Made by a program: the position numbers and the translations under genes
NCBI GenBank assembly: GCA_002070565.1
Contig: MWDM01000012.1
Location: 1 to 45,328, forward strand
Source of the DNA: Bacteroidetes bacterium ADurb.Bin139
GTDB taxonomy: Bacteria > Bacteroidota > Bacteroidia > Bacteroidales > UBA932
Length of the DNA stretch: 45,328 bases
Direction: 5' to 3'
The notes under the pieces: generated by a model
What the model was told of the DNA's origin: nothing
The model's input: the letters and a program-made list of their open reading frames with translations, nothing else
Database searches by the model: none
Part shown: positions 25,095 to 33,968 of the stretch, one piece after another
How positions within the stretch are numbered: position 1 is the stretch's first letter
Layout of the letters: every line of letters starts with the position of its first letter

Positions 25095-25763
25095 ATGTTG
25101 CACATTGTACTTCAAACCGAGGCCATAGCAGAAGCCTCTTCTTCAATTTCCTTATTGTCTATGGCCGCAAAAGGCGGATGGCTCATGCTGGTCCTGCTTG
25201 CCTTATCTGTTGTCGCCGTTTATATTTTCGGAGAACGCCTGGTTGCTATGCGGAAAGCATCCAAAGTGGACCAGAATTTTATGAACAATATCAAGGAATA
25301 TATATACGACGGCAAGATTGAGTCTGCCATCCACCTGTGCGAAAACCAGGATACGGTATCCTCACGGCTTATTGCCAAGGGTTTGCGTAATATCGGGCGT
25401 CCCATGGCCGACATCAAATCTATCCTGGAGAATGTGGGAAGCATAGAAGTGGCGCGCCTGGAAAAAGGGATGCCCGTACTGGCTTCCGTTGCCGGTGGCG
25501 CTCCCATGGTTGGATTTCTTGGAACGGTCATAGGTATGATAAAAGCTTTCTACAACATGTCCATGGCAGGTAGCAACATTGAAATATCTTTGCTCTCCGA
25601 GGGAATCTATATTGCCATGGTAACCACGGTGGGCGGATTGCTGGTGGGTATACCGGCTTACTTTGCATACAATTACCTTGCTTCACGTATCGGTTCCATA
25701 ATAAACACCATGGAAAAGAACACCCTGGACTTTCTGGAACTCTTACAGGAACCACTAAAATAA
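25095..25763 (+). CDS. exbB: MotA/TolQ/ExbB-type proton channel protein
   Basis: Inner-membrane subunit that, with ExbD, uses the proton gradient to energise TonB. The 222-aa protein has three membrane helices: one near residues 23-45, one in VLASVAGGAPMVGFLGTVIGM (about 133-153) and one in IYIAMVTTVGGLLVGIPAYF (about 175-194). The cytoplasmic loop between the first two is the usual size. A family call to ExbB rather than TolQ rests on the exbD and tonB genes directly downstream. It follows truA by one base. Confidence 0.93.
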   Translation: MLHIVLQTEAIAEASSSISLLSMAAKGGWLMLVLLALSVVAVYIFGERLVAMRKASKVDQNFMNNIKEYIYDGKIESAIHLCENQDTVSSRLIAKGLRNIGRPMADIKSILENVGSIEVARLEKGMPVLASVAGGAPMVGFLGTVIGMIKAFYNMSMAGSNIEISLLSEGIYIAMVTTVGGLLVGIPAYFAYNYLASRIGSIINTMEKNTLDFLELLQEPLK

Positions 25764-25770
25764 TAATGAT

Positions 25771-26184
25771 ATGGCTATAAAAAGAAACACCAGGGTAGAG
25801 GCTTCTTTCACAATGGCATCCATGACAGACATTGTGTTCCTGATGCTGTTATTCTTCCTGGTGACCTCCACACTGGTCAATCCCAATGCCCTGAAGCTAT
25901 TGCTGCCAAAAAGCTCCAATCAGATTTCAGACAAGGCACAGGTGAGCGTATCCATTAAGCATTATACCCTGGCCGGTACTTTCTCATACCACATTAACGG
26001 GGACCAGCAGGCTGTTGCTTTCAGTGATATTGAACCAATGCTGCAACATTCACTTCAGAGCAGCGATGACCCCACGGTATCTTTGTATGTAGATAAAACA
26101 GTTCCCATGGAACAGGTAGTCCAGGTTATGAACATTGCCAAACGCAATCAATACAAGATCATCCTGGCCACATCTCCCGAGTAA
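25771..26184 (+). CDS. exbD: Biopolymer transport protein ExbD
   Basis: Partner of ExbB with one membrane helix at about residues 18-36. The proton-carrying Asp20 lies at the start of that helix (SMTDIVFLMLLFFLV), as in all ExbD/TolR proteins. The rest is a periplasmic domain ending with VVQVMNIAKRNQYKIILAT. At 137 aa it is of normal length. It lies seven bases after exbB and 21 before tonB. Confidence 0.94.
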   Translation: MAIKRNTRVEASFTMASMTDIVFLMLLFFLVTSTLVNPNALKLLLPKSSNQISDKAQVSVSIKHYTLAGTFSYHINGDQQAVAFSDIEPMLQHSLQSSDDPTVSLYVDKTVPMEQVVQVMNIAKRNQYKIILATSPE

Positions 26185-26205
26185 GGAGCCAAAAGAGACA
26201 CATCA

Positions 26206-26958
26206 ATGCAACAAAACAATGGAAAAAGGACCGGTATCTGGCTGACAGTGGTACTTCACCTGCTGCTGGCAGCTGTTTTGTTGCTCACCGGATTGAGCTA
26301 CGTTCCTGCCCTGCGGAATAACATCATGGAGATCGAGATTGAACTGCAGGAAGAGCGGCCTCCTACTCCTTTAAGGGTCATAGCAGAAGAAGGCACTCCA
26401 CCCCGTGCCCCAGAACCTGTACCCGGGAAGACACCGGAATTGGTGCAACAGGCTGTTGTTCCCCAGGAAATACAAGGGATGCAACGCACCATGGAAAGCA
26501 CCCCTGGAGAGACAGGTGACGTTCCGGTGCACGATCCCGAGCCACCGGCTATCAATGAAAGGGCCTTGTACAGAAGCCGTGACGCAGAAACAACCGAAGG
26601 TGAACAGACCGGCTTGCAAACAGGAACAGAACGTAAAGCCGGAGATCTCCAGGGGAATACTCAGACGGGAAACCCACTGGGACTACCCACCGCCCAGCTG
26701 GCCGGACGCACCATCGTTGGCAAACTGCCTTTGCCCGAATATTCAGAGAACCTGGCTGGCAGGGTTGTAGTCCGGATCCTTGTAGACACTTACGGGAACG
26801 TGACTTCTGCTACCCCGGGTATTGAAGGAACAACGGTTCAGAATAAAACACTATGGGAGGCCGCACGTAAAGCAGCCCTTCAGGCCAGGTTTAATGTCAG
26901 CGGTTCAGCCCCTGCGGTACAGGAAGGAAAAATCACATATATCTTTTCCTTAAAATAG
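26206..26958 (+). CDS. tonB: Energy transducer TonB
   Basis: Links the ExbB-ExbD motor to outer-membrane receptors. A single N-terminal membrane helix (about residues 11-33) is followed by a Pro/Glu-rich spacer (EERPPTPLRVIAEEGTPPRAPEP) that spans the periplasm and by a C-terminal TonB domain (LAGRVVVRILVDTYGNVTSA to the end, about residues 180-250). The canonical YP pair at the start of that domain appears only as LPEYSENL. At 250 aa it is complete. Its stop is two bases from the end of the convergent ABC permease gene, and no terminator is evident between them. Confidence 0.9.
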   Translation: MQQNNGKRTGIWLTVVLHLLLAAVLLLTGLSYVPALRNNIMEIEIELQEERPPTPLRVIAEEGTPPRAPEPVPGKTPELVQQAVVPQEIQGMQRTMESTPGETGDVPVHDPEPPAINERALYRSRDAETTEGEQTGLQTGTERKAGDLQGNTQTGNPLGLPTAQLAGRTIVGKLPLPEYSENLAGRVVVRILVDTYGNVTSATPGIEGTTVQNKTLWEAARKAALQARFNVSGSAPAVQEGKITYIFSLK

Positions 26959-26960
26959 GA

Positions 26961-28220
26961 TTATTCGTACCGGAGGGCTTCTATGGGATCCAGCCTGCTG
27001 GCACGCACGGCCGGGATATATCCGGATAATATACTCACTGCAAAGCAGATAGCCACACCCAGCAACATCCATAACCAGGGAACTACAAAGGGATTCTTCA
27101 TGGCCAGAGAGGTAAGATTGCCGGCCAGGAATCCCAACAGTATCCCACCTGCCCCGCCGAGCTGCCCAATGACTATGGCCTCAAAGAGAAATTGTTGCTT
27201 AATGATCCGGGAAGTGGCTCCCATGGCCTTTCTTGTACCTATCTCCCGGGTGCGTTCATTTACAGAAACAAGCATGATATTCATCAGCCCCACGGCAGCG
27301 CCCAGCAGGGTGATAAATCCTATGATGAAAGCCACTATGGTTACTATCCTCATCGTTTCCATAGAACGAGCCAGCATGTCTTCGCTGCGATCTATCTGGA
27401 AGTCAGTCTGGTCTGTAGGTGAAAGCCGGCGCACGGTCCGGAAGTGGATCTCGGCTTCTTCATAGGCATTGCGGGTATTTTCTCCTTCCTTTGGCTGTAT
27501 TTTGATCTGAAAATTCATGTTGTCGCCGCCATATACGCTGCGGGCATTTGCCAGGGGAACAAATATTTGTTTGTCCGATCCCCCGCCAAAAGTGGCACCC
27601 TGAGGTCTGAGAACGCCAATCACCTGGTAACGCCTGCCTTCAATATTTATAAATTCTCCTATCGGTTCCTTATCTCCGAAAAGTGTAAGCAATCCGTTGC
27701 CAATAACAGCCACAAAACCCGAAGAATTCATTTCGTAATTGGAAAAAAAACGACCGGAATACAACTCCAGTGCATTGACCGAAAAATAGTCCGGGTTAAC
27801 GCCTAAAACACTGATCTCGGGATTGGTTTTTTCTGATCCGTAACTGACTTCCAGCATGTTGCTGGCCGGTGCCGATACAGCTATGCGTGAAGGCACAGGA
27901 TACGCTTCCACAAAAGCCATTGCCTGCTGGTACGTGATCAGGGACTGATTCCGGATCCTGCGCCTGATTTCGGCTGACTGACTGCGCAGGGATTTTGAAC
28001 GAATGGTAATGGTGCTGGCTCCCATACGGTTAAAACTGTCCGTTACTGACCCCTTTATTGCATCAATGGCCGTCAGGATACCTACCAGGGCCATGATCCC
28101 TATAGCTATCATTAAAATGGTGAGTACAGAACGAAGCTTATTCGTCTTAACTGCTGTAAGAGAAACATTTAAATTTTCACGGAATAATGGAGATACTCTT
28201 AGAAAGGCCGGATACTTCAT
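26961..28220 (-). CDS. MacB/FtsX-type ABC transporter permease
   Basis: A 419-aa membrane protein with the MacB layout: an N-terminal helix (LRSVLTILMIAIGIMALVGI), a large periplasmic domain (MacB_PCD, about residues 55-270), and three C-terminal helices in the FtsX domain (GLMNIMLVSVNERTREIGTR is diagnostic). It ends ASRLDPIEALRYE as is usual. No ATPase gene is adjacent; the partner must be encoded elsewhere. Relatives export peptides or lipoproteins or act mechanically on the envelope; the substrate here is unknown. It is a single-gene unit, convergent with tonB and divergent from the pseudouridine synthase. Confidence 0.9.
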   Translation of the reverse strand: MKYPAFLRVSPLFRENLNVSLTAVKTNKLRSVLTILMIAIGIMALVGILTAIDAIKGSVTDSFNRMGASTITIRSKSLRSQSAEIRRRIRNQSLITYQQAMAFVEAYPVPSRIAVSAPASNMLEVSYGSEKTNPEISVLGVNPDYFSVNALELYSGRFFSNYEMNSSGFVAVIGNGLLTLFGDKEPIGEFINIEGRRYQVIGVLRPQGATFGGGSDKQIFVPLANARSVYGGDNMNFQIKIQPKEGENTRNAYEEAEIHFRTVRRLSPTDQTDFQIDRSEDMLARSMETMRIVTIVAFIIGFITLLGAAVGLMNIMLVSVNERTREIGTRKAMGATSRIIKQQFLFEAIVIGQLGGAGGILLGFLAGNLTSLAMKNPFVVPWLWMLLGVAICFAVSILSGYIPAVRASRLDPIEALRYE

Positions 28221-28244
28221 AATGCAATATTAAGAAATTTCGTG

Positions 28245-28252
28245 TACATTTG
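28245..28252 (+). promoter_or_regulatory. Candidate -7 box for the rluB-era unit
   Basis: TACATTTG matches TAnnTTTG; it ends 19 bases before the ATG at 28272. No -33 TTTG is present at the usual distance. Confidence 0.6.
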
Positions 28253-28271
28253 CGGCTCAAAATAAAAAATA

Positions 28272-29375
28272 ATGCAGAAGAAAGACAATTCAGACGGCCG
28301 GGATAGTTATCAACGTCCACGTCGTGAGCGGATAACAGATCAAAAGGCCGAAAGACCGCGCCGCGATGGCGGGTACAATGCCGAAAGGCCGCGCCGCGAA
28401 GGCGGATACAACAGCGAAAGACCGCGCCGCGATGGCGGGTACAATGCCGAAAGGCCGCGCCGCGAAGGCGGATACAACAGCGAAAGACCGCGCCGCGATG
28501 GCGGGTACAATGCCGAAAGGCCGCGCCGTGAAGGCGGATACAACAGCGAAAGACCGCGCCGCGATGGCGGGTACAACAGCGAAAGACCGCGCAAACCCTT
28601 TGCTCATAAACAAGCTCCTCATAAAGCCGAAGCCCCCGCCCCCAAGCAGCCTAAAGTACCGGGTGAAGTCCGTCTCAATAAATTCATAGCCAACTCGGGC
28701 CTCTGTTCGCGCAGGGAAGCAGATACCTTCATTTCTACAGGACTGGTTACCGTCAACGGGGAAATTGTAGACCGTCTGGGGGTAAAGGTAACACCTGCCG
28801 ACGATGTCCGCGTGAACGGACAGCGGATCAAGGGTGAACCCAAGACCTATATTGTAATGAACAAACCAAGGGGATATGTGACCACCCTAAGTGACGACCA
28901 TGCCGAAAAGTCCGTTATGGACCTGATTGCCGGAAAATGTGAACAACGCGTTTTCCCGGTGGGCAGGCTGGATAAAATGACCATGGGTGTACTCCTGTTC
29001 ACCAACGACGGAGAACTCACAGAAAAGTTGACCCATCCTTCCTATAACCGTAAAAAAATTTACCAGGCCCGTCTGGACATGAACCTGAAAAAATCCGATA
29101 TGGAAAAGCTCGTCAGCGGCGTGGAGCTGGAAGACGGCATGATGCAGGTAGACCAGATCGCATACATAGACAATGACGAAAAAGAGATAGGACTGGAAAT
29201 TCATTCAGGTAAAAACCGGGTTGTGCGCCGTCTTTTCGAAGCCCTTGGTTATAAAGTGAAGAAACTTGACCGCGTTTATTTTGCCGGATTGACCAAGAAA
29301 AACCTAAAACGCGGACAATGGCGTTTCCTGACTGAAGAAGAGATCAATATGCTAATCACCGGATTCTACCAGTAA
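28272..29375 (+). CDS. rluB: RsuA/RluB-family pseudouridine synthase with a repetitive Arg/Gly-rich N-terminal tail
   Basis: Makes pseudouridine in rRNA, probably 23S. After a tail of about 128 residues comes an S4 RNA-binding domain (VRLNKFIANSGLCSRREAD, 133-151) and then the catalytic domain with Asp234 in FPVGRLDKMTMGVLLFTNDG. The last part (HSGKNRVVRRLFEALGYKVKKLDR) is typical of the RluB/RsuA group. The tail holds seven 11-residue units of the type ERPRR(D/E)GGYN, Arg- and Gly-rich and surely disordered, a likely RNA-binding region. The symbol is by best fit; RluB, RluE and RluF are hard to separate. The era gene follows after three bases. Confidence 0.88.
   Translation: MQKKDNSDGRDSYQRPRRERITDQKAERPRRDGGYNAERPRREGGYNSERPRRDGGYNAERPRREGGYNSERPRRDGGYNAERPRREGGYNSERPRRDGGYNSERPRKPFAHKQAPHKAEAPAPKQPKVPGEVRLNKFIANSGLCSRREADTFISTGLVTVNGEIVDRLGVKVTPADDVRVNGQRIKGEPKTYIVMNKPRGYVTTLSDDHAEKSVMDLIAGKCEQRVFPVGRLDKMTMGVLLFTNDGELTEKLTHPSYNRKKIYQARLDMNLKKSDMEKLVSGVELEDGMMQVDQIAYIDNDEKEIGLEIHSGKNRVVRRLFEALGYKVKKLDRVYFAGLTKKNLKRGQWRFLTEEEINMLITGFYQ
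28347..28577 (+). repeat. Tandem repeat, 33-nt unit in a 66-nt higher-order period
   Basis: Seven 33-nt units encode residues 26-102 of the pseudouridine synthase. Units alternate between a D/A type and an E/S type, so the true period is 66 nt, present three times plus one unit. The copies are almost identical in DNA: across the second and third period the only difference I see is one C to T at a Arg codon (CGC to CGT). An eighth, degenerate unit (ERPRKPFA) follows. All six frames stay open through much of the tract, which is a consequence of the repeat. Confidence 0.95.
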
Positions 29376-29378
29376 GGA

Positions 29379-30260
29379 ATGAGCGAATTGCACAAGGCCG
29401 GTTTTGTCAATATCATAGGGAATCCCAATGTGGGCAAGTCTACCCTTATGAATAACCTGGTAGGCGAGAAATTATCCATAATCACCTCAAAGGCACAAAC
29501 CACACGGCACCGCATCCTGGGTATTGTCAACGGGCCGGATTATCAAATCGTATATTCAGATACACCGGGAATCATCAAACCATATTACCTGTTACAGGAG
29601 AACATGATGCAATTAGTAGCATCGGCAATGGCCGATGCCGATATCCTGCTGTATGTCACCGACGTGGTGGAAAAGCCGGCCAAAAATCCAGGATACATTG
29701 ACAAAATAAACCGGATTGAGGTTCCTGTCCTGCTGATTGTCAACAAAATTGATAAGAGTTCACAGGAGACAGTGCTATCTCTGATGGAACAGTGGCACAC
29801 CCTGGTACCCAAAGCAGAAATATTTCCTGTAAGTGCACTGGAAAGATTCAACCTGGATTCCCTCCTGGAAAGGATCCTGGCTTTGCTGCCATCTTCCCCG
29901 CCCTGGTTTGACAAAGACCAGTTGACCGATAAAAGTCTGCGTTTTTTTGCCTCGGAAATCATACGGGAAAAGATCTTCCTCAATTATTCAAAAGAAATTC
30001 CCTATTGCACAGAGGTTACCGTGGAAGAATTCCAGGAAAGCGAGGAACGTTACAACATACGTGCTGTCATAAGTGTTATGCGGGATTCACAAAAAGGAAT
30101 CATCATAGGGAATAAAGGCAGTGCACTCAAACGTGTGGGGACCCAGGCCCGCCTGGAGATGGAGGATTTTTTCCAGAAAAAAGTGTTCCTGGAACTATTT
30201 GTCAAGGTTCTTCCCCGGTGGCGTGAAAACAAGAGCAGACTCCGCCAGTTCGGTTACTGA
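29379..30260 (+). CDS. era: GTPase Era, 30S ribosomal subunit assembly
   Basis: Essential GTPase that binds the 3' end of 16S rRNA during maturation. G1 is GNPNVGKS at residues 14-21, G3 DTPG at 61-64 and G4 NKID at 122-125. The C-terminal KH domain has VISVMRDSQKGIIIGNKGSALKRV without gaps, and the protein ends in the usual basic FVKVLPRWRENKSRLRQFGY. The 293-aa product is complete. It is co-transcribed with the rRNA pseudouridine synthase. Its last 66 bases overlap, tail to tail, the end of the CTP protease gene on the other strand. Confidence 0.97.
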   Translation: MSELHKAGFVNIIGNPNVGKSTLMNNLVGEKLSIITSKAQTTRHRILGIVNGPDYQIVYSDTPGIIKPYYLLQENMMQLVASAMADADILLYVTDVVEKPAKNPGYIDKINRIEVPVLLIVNKIDKSSQETVLSLMEQWHTLVPKAEIFPVSALERFNLDSLLERILALLPSSPPWFDKDQLTDKSLRFFASEIIREKIFLNYSKEIPYCTEVTVEEFQESEERYNIRAVISVMRDSQKGIIIGNKGSALKRVGTQARLEMEDFFQKKVFLELFVKVLPRWRENKSRLRQFGY

Positions 30261-31871
30261 CGGGGTTCTGAGCTCTTCCAACGCTTTGATCAGTACATTA
30301 TCTATCCTCCCCAGGTAAGGATAGAAGCCTTTGTCTTCCAGACGGGTATTCCTTCCGATATACGCCTGTATCTGTGTCATCAGGATTCCTCCACACTCTT
30401 TCCATTGAGCAGGTACCGGAGTGATTCTCTGTCTTTTAACATAGCGCAGAAATTCGTTTTCCAGTTGTTTTGTGGTAAAAAACTGTTCCAATGCCTCGAA
30501 CGTATCAATGTCGGACAATTGGGTGCGGTTTCGGTCGGCAAACTCCATGCTGAACCGTATGGGCAGGTTCTGCCTGGATATGCGCATGTACAGGTCGTTT
30601 ACCCCTGTTGTGTCCAGGGGAACAAAGACATCAGGGATGATTCCTCCCCCGCCGTACAGGACTTTACCGGCCGGGGTCACAAAACGCAGTGAATCGTTCT
30701 TAGGGATGGAATCTTCCTGCATCAGCTCTCCATGCCTGTAACGTTCCAGCAGGTCATATGCATATTCACGGGAATTGCTCCCGTACGGCTTTTGAATGGA
30801 CCTGCCAAGGGGTGTATAAAAACGGGCAACGGTTAGCCGCAATCCTGAATTATCTGAAAAATAAATGGGTTCCTGGACAAGGCCCTTTCCGTAAGAGCGG
30901 CGACCTATGATGGTTCCCCTGTCATTATCCTGTATAGCTCCCGCCATGATTTCAGATGATGAGGCCGAGGCTTCGTTGATCAAAACGGCAAGTGGCATAT
31001 CATAGCAGAATCCCCTTTTTTTTGTGTAAAAATCCTGCCTTTTCCGGTGCTCTCCTTCTGTATAAACGACCAGTTTGTTCTCATCCAGGAATTCACCTGT
31101 GATTTTCAAGGCCTGGTCAAGGTAGCCTCCCGTATTGTCCCGCAAATCAAAGATCACCTGTTTCATGCCCTGTTTCATCAAATCGGCTATAGCGCCCAGG
31201 ACTTCGGCATAGCTGGTCATTGAAAACCGGGACAGTTTAATATAACCGGTCACTGAGTCTGCCATATAGGCTACATCCACGCTGTTAACCGGAATTTTGT
31301 CCCGGATAATGGAAAAATGTATCAGGTTACTTTCTCCGTAACGTTTCACAAAAACATCCACTTTGGTTCCCTTGGGTCCCTTGAGAAGCCTTACAATAGA
31401 GTCCTGATGCATATTGACCCCGGCAACCGTCTGTGTGTCAATTTTTATGATCTTATCTCCTGCCTGCAGGCCCATTTTTTCAGATGGTCCGCCAACGATC
31501 ACGTTAATTACGGTGGCCGTATCACTTGGCACATTGAAAACAATCCCTATACCCTCAATGTTACCACGCAATTCCTCATCGGCCGTGCGCAGTTCATCTG
31601 GAGGAAGGTAAATAGAGTGAGGATCAAGCTCTTCCATAATGGCCGGTAGCGTTTTCTCAATTAATGACGCAACGTTAACCGAATCCACGTAATTGTTCTG
31701 GATCTGATCCAGGATAAGTTCCATCTTGGACCATTCCCGCCCCAGGCGTTTCCTTCCTGTTCCGTTCAGATCCTTAAACGTGTTCCACCTTATAACCCCC
31801 ACAATGGCCAGTACAACTATTATGACCAGCACGATGACCAGTTTCCTGCCTGGTTTCTGATATCCTTTCAT
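30195..31871 (-). CDS. ctpA: S41-family C-terminal processing peptidase
   Basis: Envelope serine protease that trims or degrades proteins from their C-termini. It has an N-terminal membrane anchor (about residues 11-27), a PDZ domain (about 90-185) and a protease core with the Ser-Lys dyad: Ser304 in EASASSSEI and Lys329 in RSYGKGLVQEP, 25 residues apart as in known CTPs. FDLRDNTGGYLDQAL (241-255) is another core motif. The remaining 180 residues form a C-terminal extension common in Bacteroidota. At 558 aa it is normal for this phylum. It is the last gene of the recQ unit, six bases after the deaminase gene. Confidence 0.93.
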   Translation of the reverse strand: MKGYQKPGRKLVIVLVIIVVLAIVGVIRWNTFKDLNGTGRKRLGREWSKMELILDQIQNNYVDSVNVASLIEKTLPAIMEELDPHSIYLPPDELRTADEELRGNIEGIGIVFNVPSDTATVINVIVGGPSEKMGLQAGDKIIKIDTQTVAGVNMHQDSIVRLLKGPKGTKVDVFVKRYGESNLIHFSIIRDKIPVNSVDVAYMADSVTGYIKLSRFSMTSYAEVLGAIADLMKQGMKQVIFDLRDNTGGYLDQALKITGEFLDENKLVVYTEGEHRKRQDFYTKKRGFCYDMPLAVLINEASASSSEIMAGAIQDNDRGTIIGRRSYGKGLVQEPIYFSDNSGLRLTVARFYTPLGRSIQKPYGSNSREYAYDLLERYRHGELMQEDSIPKNDSLRFVTPAGKVLYGGGGIIPDVFVPLDTTGVNDLYMRISRQNLPIRFSMEFADRNRTQLSDIDTFEALEQFFTTKQLENEFLRYVKRQRITPVPAQWKECGGILMTQIQAYIGRNTRLEDKGFYPYLGRIDNVLIKALEELRTPSVTELAESALVFTPPGKNLDK

Positions 31872-31877
31872 ACCCTT

Positions 31878-32288
31878 TTATAATTTATCTACCTGAATAC
31901 CCGCTCTTGTCAATAGCTCTAATCCTTCCTGCAGTCTGTAATCATCGCTGTATACCACCCGGACAATTCCGGACTGTATGATCAGTTTTGCGCATTCAAT
32001 ACAGGGAGAAGCGGTAATGTATATGGTGGCTCCTTCACTGCTGTTGTTGCTTCTGGCTACTTTGGTTATGGCATTGGCCTCGGCGTGCAAAACGTAGGAC
32101 TTGGAGTGTCCGTCTTCATCTTCGCACACATTTTCAAATCCGCGGGGGGTGCCGTTATAACCATCGGAAATGATCATCCGGTCTTTAACCATTAATGCCC
32201 CTACCTTCCTACGCTCGCAATAGGAATTTTTGGACCATATCCGCGCCATTTCCAGGTAGTGGAGATCAAATTGGGTCTGTTTATCCAT
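31878..32288 (-). CDS. dCMP deaminase family protein (ComEB-like)
   Basis: Zinc enzyme of the cytidine/deoxycytidylate deaminase fold that probably converts dCMP to dUMP. The zinc ligands are His68 in LHAEANAI (with Glu70 as the proton shuttle) and Cys96 and Cys99 in ASPCIECAK. The start chosen is the ATG at 32288 (MDKQTQFDLHYLEMA, 136 aa); the frame is open further upstream into the acyl-CoA synthetase gene but that part does not resemble the family. It overlaps the preceding gene by eight bases. Confidence 0.9.
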   Translation of the reverse strand: MDKQTQFDLHYLEMARIWSKNSYCERRKVGALMVKDRMIISDGYNGTPRGFENVCEDEDGHSKSYVLHAEANAITKVARSNNSSEGATIYITASPCIECAKLIIQSGIVRVVYSDDYRLQEGLELLTRAGIQVDKL

Positions 32289-33957
32289 TGTACAGAAAAC
32301 GTTTAATACTTCTTTTGGGCGTCTTTTCAAATTCTTCGGGAACAATCCTGATCCTGGCTATCTGGCAATATTTGGGTAACTCCAGATTGATCTGGACTCG
32401 CATGGCTTCCATAGTCGCACCTAAGGCCGTATCCGGTAGCCCGTCTGCTGCCGCCTTTTCAAAATCAGGATATACCAGTGCCACCAGCTTGTCATCTTCC
32501 ATGATAACCAGGCTTTCACTTACATAAGACATATTGTTGATGGAACTTTCAATTTCTTCGGGATAGATATTTTGTCCGCTGGGTCCCAGTATTATGGTCT
32601 TGGAGCGGCCTTTGATAAACAGGTATCCATCTTTATCCATGGTGCCCATGTCGCCAGTCTTAAACCATCCGTCCGGGGTAAATACCTGTTCTGTGGCTTC
32701 CGGATTTTTGTAATAGCCCACCATAACGTTGTCCCCCTGAAGCTGGATTTCACCGGGGACCGTTTCAGGATTCCCAGAGTCTATCCTTATAGACATTCTG
32801 GGTGCTGCCTTGCCACAGGAAAACAGCGGTCTTTCATTCCACGGGGCATAAGATACGATAGGACCACATTCGGTAAGCCCATAACCCACGGTAAAGGCCA
32901 GGTTGATACTCTTGAGGAATGGTTCCACTTCGTGGTTCAAAGGGGCTCCGCCCACGATGATCTCGATATATTCTCCCCCAAAAGCCTTGAATAGTTCGTC
33001 GTGAATACGGCTTTTGATCCTCTGATCTATGAAGGGCATACGCAGCATGACCTTTATGGAAGGACGCTTGAGCAGGGGCAAAAGTTTCTGTTTGTAAATC
33101 TTTTCAATGATCATGGGAACTGCAATGATCACACGGGGTTTGACACTCTGGAAGGCTTCTGTAATCACTTTGGGCGAAGGCATCCTGGTCAGGAAGTGGA
33201 CGTGTGAACCGGAAGTCATTTCATAGAGCAATTCAAACATCAACCCATACATATGCGCCGATGGAAGCATAGAGACGATCTTGGCTCCGTTGCTTACCTG
33301 AGGCAACACCTGCCAGGCAAACAGGACATTGGAAAGCAGAGAACGGTACGGTAGCATGACTCCTTTGGAAAAACCGGTGGTTCCACTGGTATAATTGATC
33401 AGGGCCAGTTCTTCGGGCTGGTCTCTGTGATAAGAGATCTCTTCGGGGGTCATCCCGTTTGGATAAAGTTTTTCAAACTTACTATCCAGCCCGTTTCTGA
33501 TGGTGATGATTTCTTTTTCCGTAGCATATAGAATGTCAAAATCATTAAGCCCCACAATGGCTTCCAGGTTGGGCATCTCGGATTCGCTCAGGCCTTCCCA
33601 TACCTGTTCACCCACAAAAAAGATGCGTGCATCGGAATGATTTACCAGGTGCCGGATGTTTCCCGGTTTGAATTCATGCAATATGGGAACAACAACTGCG
33701 CCATAGGTAATGGTGGCCAGAAAAGCCACCGCCCAGTTGGACTGGTTCTTTCCGCACAGGGCCACTTTATCTCCCTTTTTAAGCCCGCATTGTTCAAACC
33801 CAATATGGATCATACGAATACGGCGTGCCAAATCACGGTAATACAGGGTGTCACCGTTGAATTCCGTCAGGGCCTTGAAGTCCCAGTACTTTTTGAAACT
33901 CATCTCAAAAAGCTGATTGAGGGATTCTGTTTTAAAAACGTCTTGATTCATAATCAT
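32281..33957 (-). CDS. AMP-forming acyl-CoA synthetase / long-chain fatty acid ligase
   Basis: Activates a carboxylic acid, most likely a long-chain fatty acid, to its acyl-AMP and then CoA ester. The adenylate-forming motif is YTSGTTGFSKGVMLP near residue 190, followed by VGYGLTECGPIVSYAP near 350, the GWFKTGDMGTMDKDGYLFIKGRSKTI segment near 430-455 (quoted in part) and the C-terminal Lys region KTPKRSIKRFLY. At 558 aa it matches FadD-type enzymes of the phylum. The ATG at 33951 is an alternative start. The neighbours (MsbA-like exporter upstream) hint at a link to lipid metabolism. Confidence 0.88.
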   Translation of the reverse strand: MIMNQDVFKTESLNQLFEMSFKKYWDFKALTEFNGDTLYYRDLARRIRMIHIGFEQCGLKKGDKVALCGKNQSNWAVAFLATITYGAVVVPILHEFKPGNIRHLVNHSDARIFFVGEQVWEGLSESEMPNLEAIVGLNDFDILYATEKEIITIRNGLDSKFEKLYPNGMTPEEISYHRDQPEELALINYTSGTTGFSKGVMLPYRSLLSNVLFAWQVLPQVSNGAKIVSMLPSAHMYGLMFELLYEMTSGSHVHFLTRMPSPKVITEAFQSVKPRVIIAVPMIIEKIYKQKLLPLLKRPSIKVMLRMPFIDQRIKSRIHDELFKAFGGEYIEIIVGGAPLNHEVEPFLKSINLAFTVGYGLTECGPIVSYAPWNERPLFSCGKAAPRMSIRIDSGNPETVPGEIQLQGDNVMVGYYKNPEATEQVFTPDGWFKTGDMGTMDKDGYLFIKGRSKTIILGPSGQNIYPEEIESSINNMSYVSESLVIMEDDKLVALVYPDFEKAAADGLPDTALGATMEAMRVQINLELPKYCQIARIRIVPEEFEKTPKRSIKRFLYNG

Positions 33958-33968
33958 TCATTATAGAT

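Noticed and set aside
28347..28577. CRISPR-like regular repeat
   Set aside because: There are no unique spacers; the units follow each other directly and encode an in-frame protein repeat.
28340..28594. Open frames on the minus strand made of repeated RRGLSLLYPPS units, and a repeated frame on the plus strand
   Set aside because: They are the other frames of the tandem repeat in the pseudouridine synthase; a repeat whose unit is a multiple of three keeps all frames open.
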